DNA of 8,754 bases from NCBI GenBank assembly GCA_017452335.1, contig JAFTMP010000196.1, positions 1 through 8,754 on the forward strand. Reading direction: 5' to 3'. The stretch is from Clostridia bacterium. GTDB taxonomy: Bacteria; Bacillota; Clostridia; Oscillospirales; CAG-272. A program made the position numbers and the translations under genes. Under the pieces are notes generated by a model. The model did no database searches, had not been told where the DNA came from, and saw nothing but the letters and a program-made list of their open reading frames with translations. Below, piece by piece: positions 1-5,433 of this stretch; positions within the stretch are counted from its first letter, which is position 1, and each line of letters opens with the position of its first letter.

Positions 1-630
1 CATGAGCATCACCACCATCATGAGCACCATCATGATCACGATGAAGAATGCCACTGCCATGACCATGAGCATGAGCACCATCATGATCACGATGAAGAAT
101 GCCACTGCCACGATCATGAGCACGAGCACCATCACGATCACCATCACGATCACGATGAAGAGTGCCACTGCCATGACCATGAGCACGAGCACGAGCATCA
201 TCATGAGCATGACGATGACTGCGACTGTGGATGCCATGACCACCATGAGCATGACGATGACTGCGACTGTGGATGCCATGACCACCATGAGCATCACCAT
301 GACCACGGTGAGGGATGCACCTGCGGATGCCACGATCATCACCATCACCATGCCGACGAGGTGTTCGTCAGCTGGGGTGTGGAGACGGCAAAGCGCTTTA
401 GCGAGGAAGAACTGCAGGCATGCCTGGAATTCCTGTGCGATGAGCACAAATACGGTATGGTTTTGCGCGCTAAGGGTGTTGTTGCCGATGCGGCAGGCGG
501 ATTTTTCCACTTTGACTATGTGCCCGGTGAAGGGGATCTCAGACACGGCGCGCCCGTCCCTGTGGGGATGCTGTGCGTGATCGGCGCAGGTCTGAAGGAA
601 GACGCGCTGAAGGCGCTTTTCGGTGTATAA
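1..630 (+). CDS. CobW/COG0523 family GTPase, C-terminal part (5' end outside window), His/Cys-rich metal-binding tract
   Basis: The frame is open from base 1 to a TAA at 628-630, so the N-terminal GTPase domain lies upstream of the window. About the first 120 visible residues are almost only His, Asp, Glu and Cys (about 55 His and 15 Cys), with recurring EECHCHDH and DDDCDCGCHDHH blocks. Then follows a CobW C-terminal domain of about 90 residues starting near VFVSWGVETAKRFSEEEL and ending LKALFGV. In COG0523 proteins a His-rich segment before this domain binds Zn, Ni or Co, and the family acts as GTP-dependent metallochaperones or metal insertases. The tract here is unusually long and adds Cys, so buffering or storage of a soft metal such as zinc is plausible; the metal is inference. 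It sits 30 bp before a second CobW-like gene and is probably in its operon. The alternative start at GTG 361 would drop the metal tract and is rejected. Confidence 0.9.
   Translation, partial: HEHHHHHEHHHDHDEECHCHDHEHEHHHDHDEECHCHDHEHEHHHDHHHDHDEECHCHDHEHEHEHHHEHDDDCDCGCHDHHEHDDDCDCGCHDHHEHHHDHGEGCTCGCHDHHHHHADEVFVSWGVETAKRFSEEELQACLEFLCDEHKYGMVLRAKGVVADAAGGFFHFDYVPGEGDLRHGAPVPVGMLCVIGAGLKEDALKALFGV
25..189 (+). repeat. Tandem repeat A in the metal-binding tract (51-nt units)
   Basis: There are three head-to-tail units at 25-75, 76-126 and 127-189. The first two are 51 nt and nearly identical; the third carries four extra codons (His/Asp). Each encodes a block built around HDHDEECHCHDHE. The DNA similarity suggests recent slippage expansion. 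Confidence 0.8.
202..285 (+). repeat. Tandem repeat B in the metal-binding tract (2 x 42 nt, identical)
   Basis: Bases 202-243 and 244-285 are identical 42-nt copies, each encoding HEHDDDCDCGCHDH. A degenerate third copy with GCTCGC follows to about 345. Perfect identity, including synonymous positions, indicates a recent duplication. Confidence 0.85.
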
Positions 631-660
631 ACAAAATAAAGCAGGAAAGGAATTCTTTCT

Positions 661-1620
661 ATGAGCGTAAAGGAACAGCAGGATCTGCCGGTCTATCTGT
701 TTACCGGCTTTTTGGAATCGGGAAAGACCAAATTCATCAAGGAATCGCTGGCTGATCCCAAATTTAACGAGGGCGAAAAGACCCTTTTGATCGTTTGCGA
801 GGAGGGTCTTGAGGAGTACGAGCCCGATGCCCCCTACATGGCAAACGTGACGGTGGAAACCTTTGACGATCCCGAGCAGCTTACCGAGGAGCGCTTGCGC
901 GCAAGAGTACTGCGTTCGGGAGCAGAACGGGTGGTCGTGGAATACAACGGCATGTGGCAGCTTGGAGACTTTTTTGAAGCCATGCCTGCCAACTGGGATA
1001 TTTACCAGCTCATGTTTTTTGCCGACGCCACCACCATCATCAACTATAACGCCAACATGCGCCAGCTTGTTGCAGAAAAGCTGCAGGCGTGCGATCTGGC
1101 GGTGTTTAACCGCGTTACCCCCGACAGCGATACCGAACAGCTTCACAAGCTGGTGCGCGGTCTTTCAAGAGGTGCGGGGATCATTTATGAGTATCGGGAC
1201 GGCTCCATCGTGTATGACGAGCAAGAGGACCCTCTGCCCTTTGACATCAATGCCGACATCATTGAGATCGAGGATCGGGACTACGCCCTGTTTTTTAGAG
1301 ACATTTCCGAGGATTTTGAAAAGTACGAGGGCAAAACGGTGCGCTTCACCGGCATCATTGCCAAGGACGATCAGATTCCCAAGAATATGTTCGTGATCGG
1401 CAGACACATCATGACCTGCTGTGAAGCCGACATTGCCTACAGCGGCTTTGCCGCCGTTTGGCAGGGAGCGGAAGAACTGAAAAGCTATGATTGGCGCAAG
1501 ATGACCGCCCGCATTGCCATTGAAAAGTGCAAGATCTACCGCCAGAAGGGTCCCGTGTTCTACCCCATTTCGGTGGAAGAGTGCGAAGCACCCGAGCAAA
1601 AGGTGGCTACATTTTATTAA
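661..1620 (+). CDS. CobW-like GTPase fused to a DUF1980 (YcgQ C-terminal-like) domain
   Basis: This is a 319-residue protein. The N-terminal half is a CobW-type P-loop GTPase: Walker A GFLESGKT at residues 16-23, a Walker B/switch-like VVVEYNG at 91-97 in the place of the usual ETSG, and NRVTPD at 150-155 in the place of the NKxD base-recognition motif. The CxCC metal motif typical of COG0523 is not present after the P-loop; only C46 is found there. The C-terminal part, about residues 215-315, resembles the C-terminal domain of DUF1980/YcgQ proteins: EGKTVRFTGII, then FVIGRHIMTCCEAD with C253 and C254, then FAAVW. YcgQ partners the PF03773 permease YcgR and is part of zinc-responsive gene sets in Bacillus. 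The fusion suggests a GTPase that works with such a membrane partner, perhaps encoded upstream; this is inference. ATG 661 follows GGAAAGGA. Confidence 0.85.
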   Translation: MSVKEQQDLPVYLFTGFLESGKTKFIKESLADPKFNEGEKTLLIVCEEGLEEYEPDAPYMANVTVETFDDPEQLTEERLRARVLRSGAERVVVEYNGMWQLGDFFEAMPANWDIYQLMFFADATTIINYNANMRQLVAEKLQACDLAVFNRVTPDSDTEQLHKLVRGLSRGAGIIYEYRDGSIVYDEQEDPLPFDINADIIEIEDRDYALFFRDISEDFEKYEGKTVRFTGIIAKDDQIPKNMFVIGRHIMTCCEADIAYSGFAAVWQGAEELKSYDWRKMTARIAIEKCKIYRQKGPVFYPISVEECEAPEQKVATFY

Positions 1621-1653
1621 AGGGTACCTATGTTTGCAGTTTATTGAGTTATT

Positions 1654-1695
1654 AAAAACGTCTCAAACGCATTTCTGTGTTTGAGACGTTTTTTT
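1654..1695. terminator. Bidirectional intrinsic terminator
   Basis: A perfect 15-bp stem (1654-1668 with 1679-1693; core ACGTCTCAAAC) with a 10-nt loop has a T run on the plus strand and a five-T run on the minus strand. It ends the metal operon on the plus strand and the FAD-dehydrogenase unit on the minus strand, whose stop is only 22 bp away. Confidence 0.95.
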
Positions 1696-1716
1696 GAGTG
1701 ATACAAAGCGGAAGCG

Positions 1717-3099
1717 TCAAAGAACCGATTGGGTCTTCTGCACAATGCTTCGGGCTACGTGAACGCCGCTTGCCGAGGCGTGGGAGAGGGAGTGGGTGAT
1801 GCCGCTTCCGTCTCCGATAATGTAAAGATTAGGGTATCTTGATTCCAGATTGCTGTCAACCTCTACCTCCATATTGTAGAATTTGACCTCTACGCCGTAA
1901 AGCAATGTGTCTTCGTTTGCAGTTCCGGGCGCAACGTGATCCAGTGCGTAGATCATTTCGATAATGCCGTCAAGTATTCGTTTAGGGAGGACCAAACTCA
2001 AATCTCCGGGCGTTGCGTTCAGCGTTGGAGTGATAAAGGCATCTCTGATACGTTCAGGTGTAGAGCGTCTGCCTCCGATCAGGTCACCGAAGCGCTGTAC
2101 GATGACCCCGCCTCCAAGCATGTTGGAAAGCTTTGCAATGGATTCCCCATAGCCGTTAGAGTCCTTGAATGGTTCAGAAAAATGCTGTGCCACCAGCAGG
2201 GCGAAGTTGGTGTTTTCGGTCTGCTTTGCAGGATCCTCGTAGCTATGTCCGTTTACTGTGATAATGCCGTTGGTGTTTTCGTTTACAACGGCACCTTTGG
2301 GGTTCATGCAGAAGGTGCGCACCTTATCACCGTATTTTTCGGTACGGTAAACGATTTTGCTTTCATAAAGCTCGTTGGTCAAATGGGCGAAGACATTTGA
2401 GGGCAACTCCACGCGTACACCGATGTCAACTCTATTGGATTTTGTATGAATATCCAGCTTTTTGCATATTGTTTCCATCCATTTACTACCGCTGCGCCCG
2501 ACGGAAACGATGCAGTATCGGCCATGATGTGTTTCCTTTTCGCAAACGATCTCGTAGCCCTGCTCAAGAGCCTTTACGTCCAAAACAGGGGTATCGAAGA
2601 AAAAAGTCACCTTGTCTTTAAGGTATGCATAGATGTTTTCAAGAACGATATAATTTATATCGGTTCCCAAGTGGCGTACCGATGCATCAAGCAAATGTAG
2701 GTCATTTTGAATGCAGATCGTTTTGAAGCGAGTCCCGGCGGTGGAGTAGAGCTTGGTGCCCTGTCCGCCGTGACACAGGTTGATCTCGTCAATATAGTGC
2801 ATCAGATCCAGCGCCTGTGCTTTGCCGATGTATTCGTAAAGTGTGCCGCCGAAGTCATTTGTAATGTTATATTTTCCATCAGAGAACGCACCCGCTCCAC
2901 CAAAGCCGCTCATAATCGAACAGCTTTTGCATCCGATGCAGGATTTGATCTTTTTTCCATCAATGGGACATTTACGCCTATTTAGGGCATGTCCTGCCTC
3001 AAAAACCGCTACTTTTAATTTAGGATTTTTTTGAACCAGCTCGTACGCAGAAAAAATCCCGCCCGGTCCGGCTCCAATGATGATGACGTCAAAACTCAT
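1717..3099 (-). CDS. FAD-dependent dehydrogenase/oxidoreductase (COG2509-like)
   Basis: This is a 460-residue protein starting at ATG 3099 behind GGAGGTGG at ideal spacing. The in-frame ATG at 3150 lies inside the riboswitch and is rejected. The N-terminus has a Rossmann FAD motif, VIIIGAGPGG (residues 5-14), followed by an acidic FE near 33-34. A Cys-rich stretch (C44, C54, C57, C60) leads into IMSGFGGAGAFSDGK, a signature of COG2509 'uncharacterised FAD-dependent dehydrogenases'. The C-terminus has a second FAD contact, YIIGDGSGITHSLSHASASG. No signal peptide or membrane segment is seen, so it is cytoplasmic. The substrate is unknown. The cysteines could bind a metal or Fe-S cluster or be redox active (inference). 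The gene stands alone behind its own promoter and a guanine-class purine riboswitch, which suggests a role tied to purine status. Confidence 0.9.
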   Translation of the reverse strand: MSFDVIIIGAGPGGIFSAYELVQKNPKLKVAVFEAGHALNRRKCPIDGKKIKSCIGCKSCSIMSGFGGAGAFSDGKYNITNDFGGTLYEYIGKAQALDLMHYIDEINLCHGGQGTKLYSTAGTRFKTICIQNDLHLLDASVRHLGTDINYIVLENIYAYLKDKVTFFFDTPVLDVKALEQGYEIVCEKETHHGRYCIVSVGRSGSKWMETICKKLDIHTKSNRVDIGVRVELPSNVFAHLTNELYESKIVYRTEKYGDKVRTFCMNPKGAVVNENTNGIITVNGHSYEDPAKQTENTNFALLVAQHFSEPFKDSNGYGESIAKLSNMLGGGVIVQRFGDLIGGRRSTPERIRDAFITPTLNATPGDLSLVLPKRILDGIIEMIYALDHVAPGTANEDTLLYGVEVKFYNMEVEVDSNLESRYPNLYIIGDGSGITHSLSHASASGVHVARSIVQKTQSVL

Positions 3100-3115
3100 A
3101 ATACCACCTCCAAAG

Positions 3116-3149
3116 AAAAAATGATTGACCATGATGCTGTAGTCAACCA
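3116..3149 (-). terminator. Riboswitch expression-platform terminator overlapping the aptamer 3' side
   Basis: On the minus strand TGGTTGAC (3149-3142) can pair with GTCAATCA (3129-3122), with one G-U pair, and is followed at once by six Ts (3121-3116). The stem can extend outward with A-T pairs. Its 5' arm is the 3' strand of aptamer helix P3 plus the A and C of J3/1, so terminator and folded aptamer exclude each other. The hairpin is modest in GC. Confidence 0.7.
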
Positions 3150-3199
3150 TTTACGGCGGTTGGTAGAGACGCTCAACCATATTATGAGTATATACGCAT
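3134..3199 (-). promoter_or_regulatory. Purine riboswitch aptamer, guanine class (C74)
   Basis: The minus strand fits the purine-aptamer core closely. P1 is ATGCGTA with TACAGCAT (one bulged A). Loop L2 is AATATGG. J2/3 is GTCTCTAC. P3 is CAACCG with TGGTTG, and loop L3 is CCGTAAA. J3/1 is AC followed by T75. The discriminator base equivalent to position 74 is C, which selects guanine or hypoxanthine; adenine switches have T. P2 is short (about 4 Watson-Crick pairs plus a T-T) but matches the loop-loop pairing geometry. It lies between a consensus promoter and the start of the FAD-dehydrogenase gene. Because the terminator reuses P3 and J3/1 sequence, ligand binding is predicted to turn expression ON. 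Confidence 0.9.
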
Positions 3200-3215
3200 G
3201 TTTCAGTCCGTGTTG

Positions 3216-3244
3216 ATTATATCATGCTACGAAAAAAAAGTCAA
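3216..3244 (-). promoter_or_regulatory. Sigma-A promoter of the riboswitch/FAD-dehydrogenase unit
   Basis: On the minus strand the -35 is TTGACT (3244-3239), the spacer is 17 bp, and the -10 is TATAAT (3221-3216). The predicted transcription start is near 3209, about 10 nt before aptamer helix P1. Confidence 0.9.
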
Positions 3245-3327
3245 GAGTGATCGATGCAAAAGAAGCTGTTTGGTTGGTTTGATAATCTTTGCTTTTGGCG
3301 CTTTCTGAATTCTAAGTAAACTGCACG

Positions 3328-3356
3328 GAGAAATTTTTGCTCGCGCAAAAAATCTC
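3328..3356. repeat. Imperfect inverted repeat in the gap between riboswitch promoter and tRNA terminator
   Basis: GAGA, an internal bulge, then TTTTTGC with loop TCGC and GCAAAAA followed by TCTC form a hairpin of about 11 bp. No open frame with a ribosome binding site is seen in 3245-3381, and nothing else is recognised there. It could be a dispersed intergenic repeat or a weak terminator; the role is unknown. Confidence 0.4.
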
Positions 3357-3381
3357 GGGGCTCGGTCCATTTAACCTATTC

Positions 3382-3423
3382 AATAAGAAAGCCCTCGTGT
3401 TTCATCACGAGGACTTTCTTATT
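3382..3423 (-). terminator. Intrinsic terminator of the tRNA gene
   Basis: Arms 3382-3399 and 3406-3423 pair over 17 bp with a single C-A mismatch and a 6-nt loop. The outer part is U-rich on the minus strand (CTTTCTTATT). The stem begins directly at the encoded CCA end of the tRNA. Confidence 0.85.
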
Positions 3424-3499
3424 GGTGGGCCATCGGGGACTCGAACCCAGGACCGACCGGTTATGAGCCGGTAGCTCTAACCAACTGAGCTAATGGCCC
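3423..3499 (-). tRNA. tRNA with CAT anticodon, probably tRNA-Ile2 (lysidine-modified)
   Basis: A full cloverleaf is read on the minus strand: acceptor GGGCCAT with ATGGCCC, D arm GCTC/GAGC, anticodon stem ACCGG/CCGGT with loop CTCATAA (anticodon CAT), T loop TTCGAGT, discriminator A, and an encoded CCA. It lacks initiator features: it has a paired first base and no GGG/CCC anticodon stem. C4-G69 and C5-G68 in the acceptor stem are known TilS recognition pairs, and the CTCATAA loop fits Ile2 of Firmicutes, whose elongator Met usually has TTCATAC. Elongator Met is the alternative. The T stem has a T50-C64 mismatch, which is unusual. It has its own promoter and terminator. Confidence 0.93.
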
Positions 3500-3516
3500 G
3501 CGTGCGGGCAAAGAAG

Positions 3517-3545
3517 AGTATAGCACAGCGTCCCCGTTTTGTCAA
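3517..3545 (-). promoter_or_regulatory. Sigma-A promoter of the tRNA gene
   Basis: On the minus strand the -35 is TTGACA (3545-3540), the spacer is 17 bp, and the -10 is TATACT (3522-3517). The short leader, with the first tRNA bases, contains GCCCGC-AC-GCGGGC, a small hairpin that competes with the acceptor stem. Confidence 0.9.
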
Positions 3546-3617
3546 GCATTTTTTCTATTCTTCAAGGTAAAATAGGGTGAAAATCGCAGATTATAAGCCT
3601 TGAGATCGCTTCACTGT

Positions 3618-3647
3618 GCCCTGTGGGCAGGGCGTTTTCCTTTTTTT
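3618..3647 (+). terminator. Terminator-like hairpin pointing plus-strand, no plus gene upstream
   Basis: GCCCTG-TGGG-CAGGGC (3618-3633) is followed on the plus strand by GTTTTCC and seven Ts. On the minus strand the hairpin comes after the radC stop but has no U run, so it does not look like a normal radC terminator. The rest of 3546-3676 holds no supported gene. Confidence 0.5.
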
Positions 3648-3676
3648 GAAGCTCCGTTTGCGTTTGGTTGCGTGCA

Positions 3677-4563
3677 TCAATCCTCATTCTTTGCTTTGCG
3701 CGGGCGGTTTTCTTTTACGGTCTTAGGATTGGTCTTTTTTTCGCGCTTTTTAGCTGTTTTGCTTGGAGCAAGGATGCGCTTGCACTGCTCGTCCAGCAGG
3801 ATCTGTCCCTCCATGCCTATGAGTTCCTCGGGCAGGTTGTTTGCGCGGAACGCCACGTAGGTTACGGCATATTTTTGGTTTTCTCTTACAATATCCACGG
3901 CATCCTTGTAGCGATTGCCTGCCACCACCAGATGGGCGCGGAAATTCAAGTCGATGGCTTCAAAGGCGTGCATCAACTGTTTGGTGGTGTAAAGGTCGGC
4001 ATCGGAGGGCGTGGGATCCCCTAAAGGATGGTTGTGTGCCAGGATGATGCCTGCGGCATTGTGTGCAAGGGCGATACGGGCGATCTTGCGGGGGTTGACA
4101 TCTGTGGAATTGACAGTGCCCTCGTGCAGCAGTACGGGTGCGATCAAACGGTTGGAATTGTCCAAAAGCAGGGCGCAGACCTGCTCGTTATTCTTGGTGA
4201 TGTAATAATCCATAAAATAATTTGCCGCGTTGCCGATAGAGCTGAAATCGGTGCGGGGCTTTAACTTGCTTTGCACATAGTGCTCCTGCACCATGGGGAT
4301 GAGCTTTAACAGCAGGGCAGTGTGTTCGCCCACGCCCTCAATCTCGGTCAACTCCTCCACATCTGCATCAAGCACGGCAGAAATGCTTCCAAAGTGCTTG
4401 ATGAGCCGATGGGCAAGAGGGTTGTGTCTCTGCGGGGAATGGCGTAGCTGAGCAGAAACTCTAAGATCATGTGGGGCGGGATCTTATCGGTGGGGCAGTG
4501 GCGGATGAGTGTGCGCAGGCGTTCTCTATGTTGTGCGTGTACGCTTTGTTCTTCGTGTTTCAT
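3677..4563 (-). pseudogene. radC: radC (UPF0758, JAMM-domain protein) interrupted by a one-base frameshift
   Basis: The start is ATG 4563 behind AAGGAG. The first frame reads a typical RadC N-terminus (HAQHRERLRTLIRHC, then ILEFLLSYAIPRRD to residue 46), then runs out of frame and stops at about 4348. From 4423 a second frame continues exactly where the family would, NPLAHRLIKHFGS, then DADVEELTEIEGVGEHTALLL (helix-hairpin-helix). The JAMM region has HEGTVN with the conserved Glu, and HNHPLGDPTPSDAD with the HxH...D metal ligands near 4036-3996. One missing base in the Thr47 codon (4425-4423) explains the break; repaired, the protein would be about 295 residues. The C-terminal 35 or so residues are a Lys/Arg-rich tail. 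A sequencing or assembly error or a recent mutation is possible. RadC function is unsettled; it is a predicted metal-dependent JAMM protein, not a proven repair factor. Confidence 0.88.
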
Positions 4564-4599
4564 GGCTGTTCTCCTTGTTTTTTTAATCATGTTGATGGA

Positions 4600-4628
4600 A
4601 TTGTACCAAGAGAACGGGGGAAAGTCAA
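4600..4628 (-). promoter_or_regulatory. Sigma-A promoter of radC
   Basis: On the minus strand the -35 is TTGACT (4628-4623), the spacer is 17 bp, and the -10 is TACAAT (4605-4600). It lies 37 bp upstream of the radC ATG. The rest of the upstream gap to 4766 is AT-rich with no supported gene. Confidence 0.88.
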
Positions 4629-4766
4629 GTTTAGAAACGAACTTTTTGAAAGTGTGCGCATAATTGGAAAAATATTCAGCAAAACCAACAATTTGTGAAA
4701 AAATATGCACAAAACTTTTGCCGGTGCTTTTTGAAATTTCGTATGGATGCACAAAGATAAAATGAT

Positions 4767-4805
4767 AAAAAAACACCAAAAGACCGCTTTGGCGGTCCTT
4801 TGGTG
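4767..4805 (-). terminator. Intrinsic terminator of the DUF6514-like gene
   Basis: CACCAAA (4774-4780) pairs with TTTGGTG (4799-4805), and GACCGC (4782-4787) with GCGGTC (4792-4797), with one A-C mismatch and a 4-nt loop. On the minus strand it is followed by seven Ts (4773-4767). It is strong and isolates the small gene from radC. Confidence 0.95.
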
Positions 4806-4829
4806 AAAAAATCTTGACTGCTTTGAAGC

Positions 4830-5123
4830 TCAACAAATGAATAGAGGATCGGTGAGCAGGTCTTCAGCGATGCAGTCGGCATGCTCGGGCAACACGCGCT
4901 CCTTGTAAAACAGCCGGGTGATCAGACGCGCATCGTGTTCGTTTACGGTCAGATCCTCCAGCAGCGCGCAAGACTCTTCATCGTCTATAAGCAGGCTGAA
5001 GGATGTACAGGAAGGGAAGTCGCAAGAGGAAAGGGGATGGCTGGTTAAACGGTAGGAAAGGTGCGTTTGCTTGTGGCAAAGCAACAGCTCGGTATGCTCG
5101 CCATGAAACGATGGAATGACCAT
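4830..5123 (-). CDS. Small protein of unknown function, DUF6514-like
   Basis: This is a 97-residue protein starting at ATG 5123 behind a perfect AAGGAGG with 5-nt spacing, with its own promoter and a strong terminator, so it is a convincing single-gene unit. It has no signal peptide, membrane segment or catalytic motif. The end reads LEDLTVNEHDARLITRLF followed by VLPEHADCIAEDLLTD. This fits the pattern of the clostridial DUF6514 family: an extended strand region, then a helix, then a conserved Pro and a terminal acidic 'eDll'. The family call is from pattern recall and is tentative. It has five Cys in 97 residues (C16, C34, C39, C52 and the terminal C97) plus many His, noticeable but without a clear metal motif. 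Function is unknown. Confidence 0.8.
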   Translation of the reverse strand: MVIPSFHGEHTELLLCHKQTHLSYRLTSHPLSSCDFPSCTSFSLLIDDEESCALLEDLTVNEHDARLITRLFYKERVLPEHADCIAEDLLTDPLFIC

Positions 5124-5159
5124 TGATGCCTCCTTGAAATGAAATGAGAACTTGTGAAT

Positions 5160-5188
5160 ATTTTATCACAGGAGGCAGGGAAAGTAAA
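5160..5188 (-). promoter_or_regulatory. Probable promoter of the DUF6514-like gene
   Basis: On the minus strand the -35 is TTTACT (5188-5183), the spacer is 17 bp, and the -10 is TAAAAT (5165-5160), 37 bp upstream of the ATG. The match is weaker than at neighbouring promoters. Confidence 0.6.
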
Positions 5189-5252
5189 TCGTTCAGAATA
5201 ACCAAGAAAGAGGGCAAAAACAATTGAAATTTGGCTGATCGAATAGCAAAAG

Positions 5253-5288
5253 ATAAATATTTATACAATAAGATGAATTTTTATACAA
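5253..5288. promoter_or_regulatory. AT-rich direct repeats and palindrome upstream of ldhA, possible operator
   Basis: TTTATACAA occurs at 5260-5268 and 5280-5288, exactly 20 bp apart (about two helical turns). The first copy overlaps the palindrome ATAAATATTTAT (5253-5264). They lie about 150 bp upstream of ldhA in a gap (5189-5433) without a gene. A weak inverted pair TTTGCAT (5332-5338) and ATGCAAA (5366-5372) is also present. No Rex-type TTGTTAA-N4-TTAACAA box and no clear sigma-A promoter for ldhA is seen. Confidence 0.35.
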
Positions 5289-5433
5289 AATGTAAAGAAT
5301 TTTGGTTTCAATATCTAACTTTATGTAATAGTTTGCATTTCAATGGAATTCGGATAAAGATGCGTATGCAAAGCGCAGAATAGCAGGGGGTGTACGGGGG
5401 AATACTATAAAAAGCATAAAGAAGGGGGAACTT

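Noticed and set aside
1..345. CRISPR array
   Set aside because: The repeats are contiguous, in frame and protein-coding, with no unique spacers.
2..580. Long plus-strand open frame of Met/Thr/Ile-rich sequence over the His tract
   Set aside because: It is the shifted reading of the CAT/CAC/GAT repeats. The true frame continues into the CobW C-terminal domain, and no ribosome binding site supports this one.
1165..1599. 144-codon minus-strand open frame inside the GTPase-DUF1980 gene
   Set aside because: It is a shadow of a well-supported gene, with no ribosome binding site or motif.
3100..3150. N-terminal extension of the FAD-dehydrogenase to ATG 3150
   Set aside because: The region is the riboswitch aptamer and terminator. 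The Rossmann motif begins right after ATG 3099, which has a strong GGAGGT.
3423..3499. Initiator tRNA-fMet
   Set aside because: The CAT anticodon fits, but the first acceptor pair is a normal G-C and the anticodon stem lacks the three G-C pairs of initiators.
4564..4836. N-terminal extension of the radC first frame up to 4836
   Set aside because: It runs through the radC promoter and the terminator of the next gene, and has no family similarity before the ATG at 4563.
5386..5429. G-quadruplex in the ldhA leader
   Set aside because: Only three G5 runs are present, the third distant and being the ribosome binding site; four suitably spaced runs are not seen.
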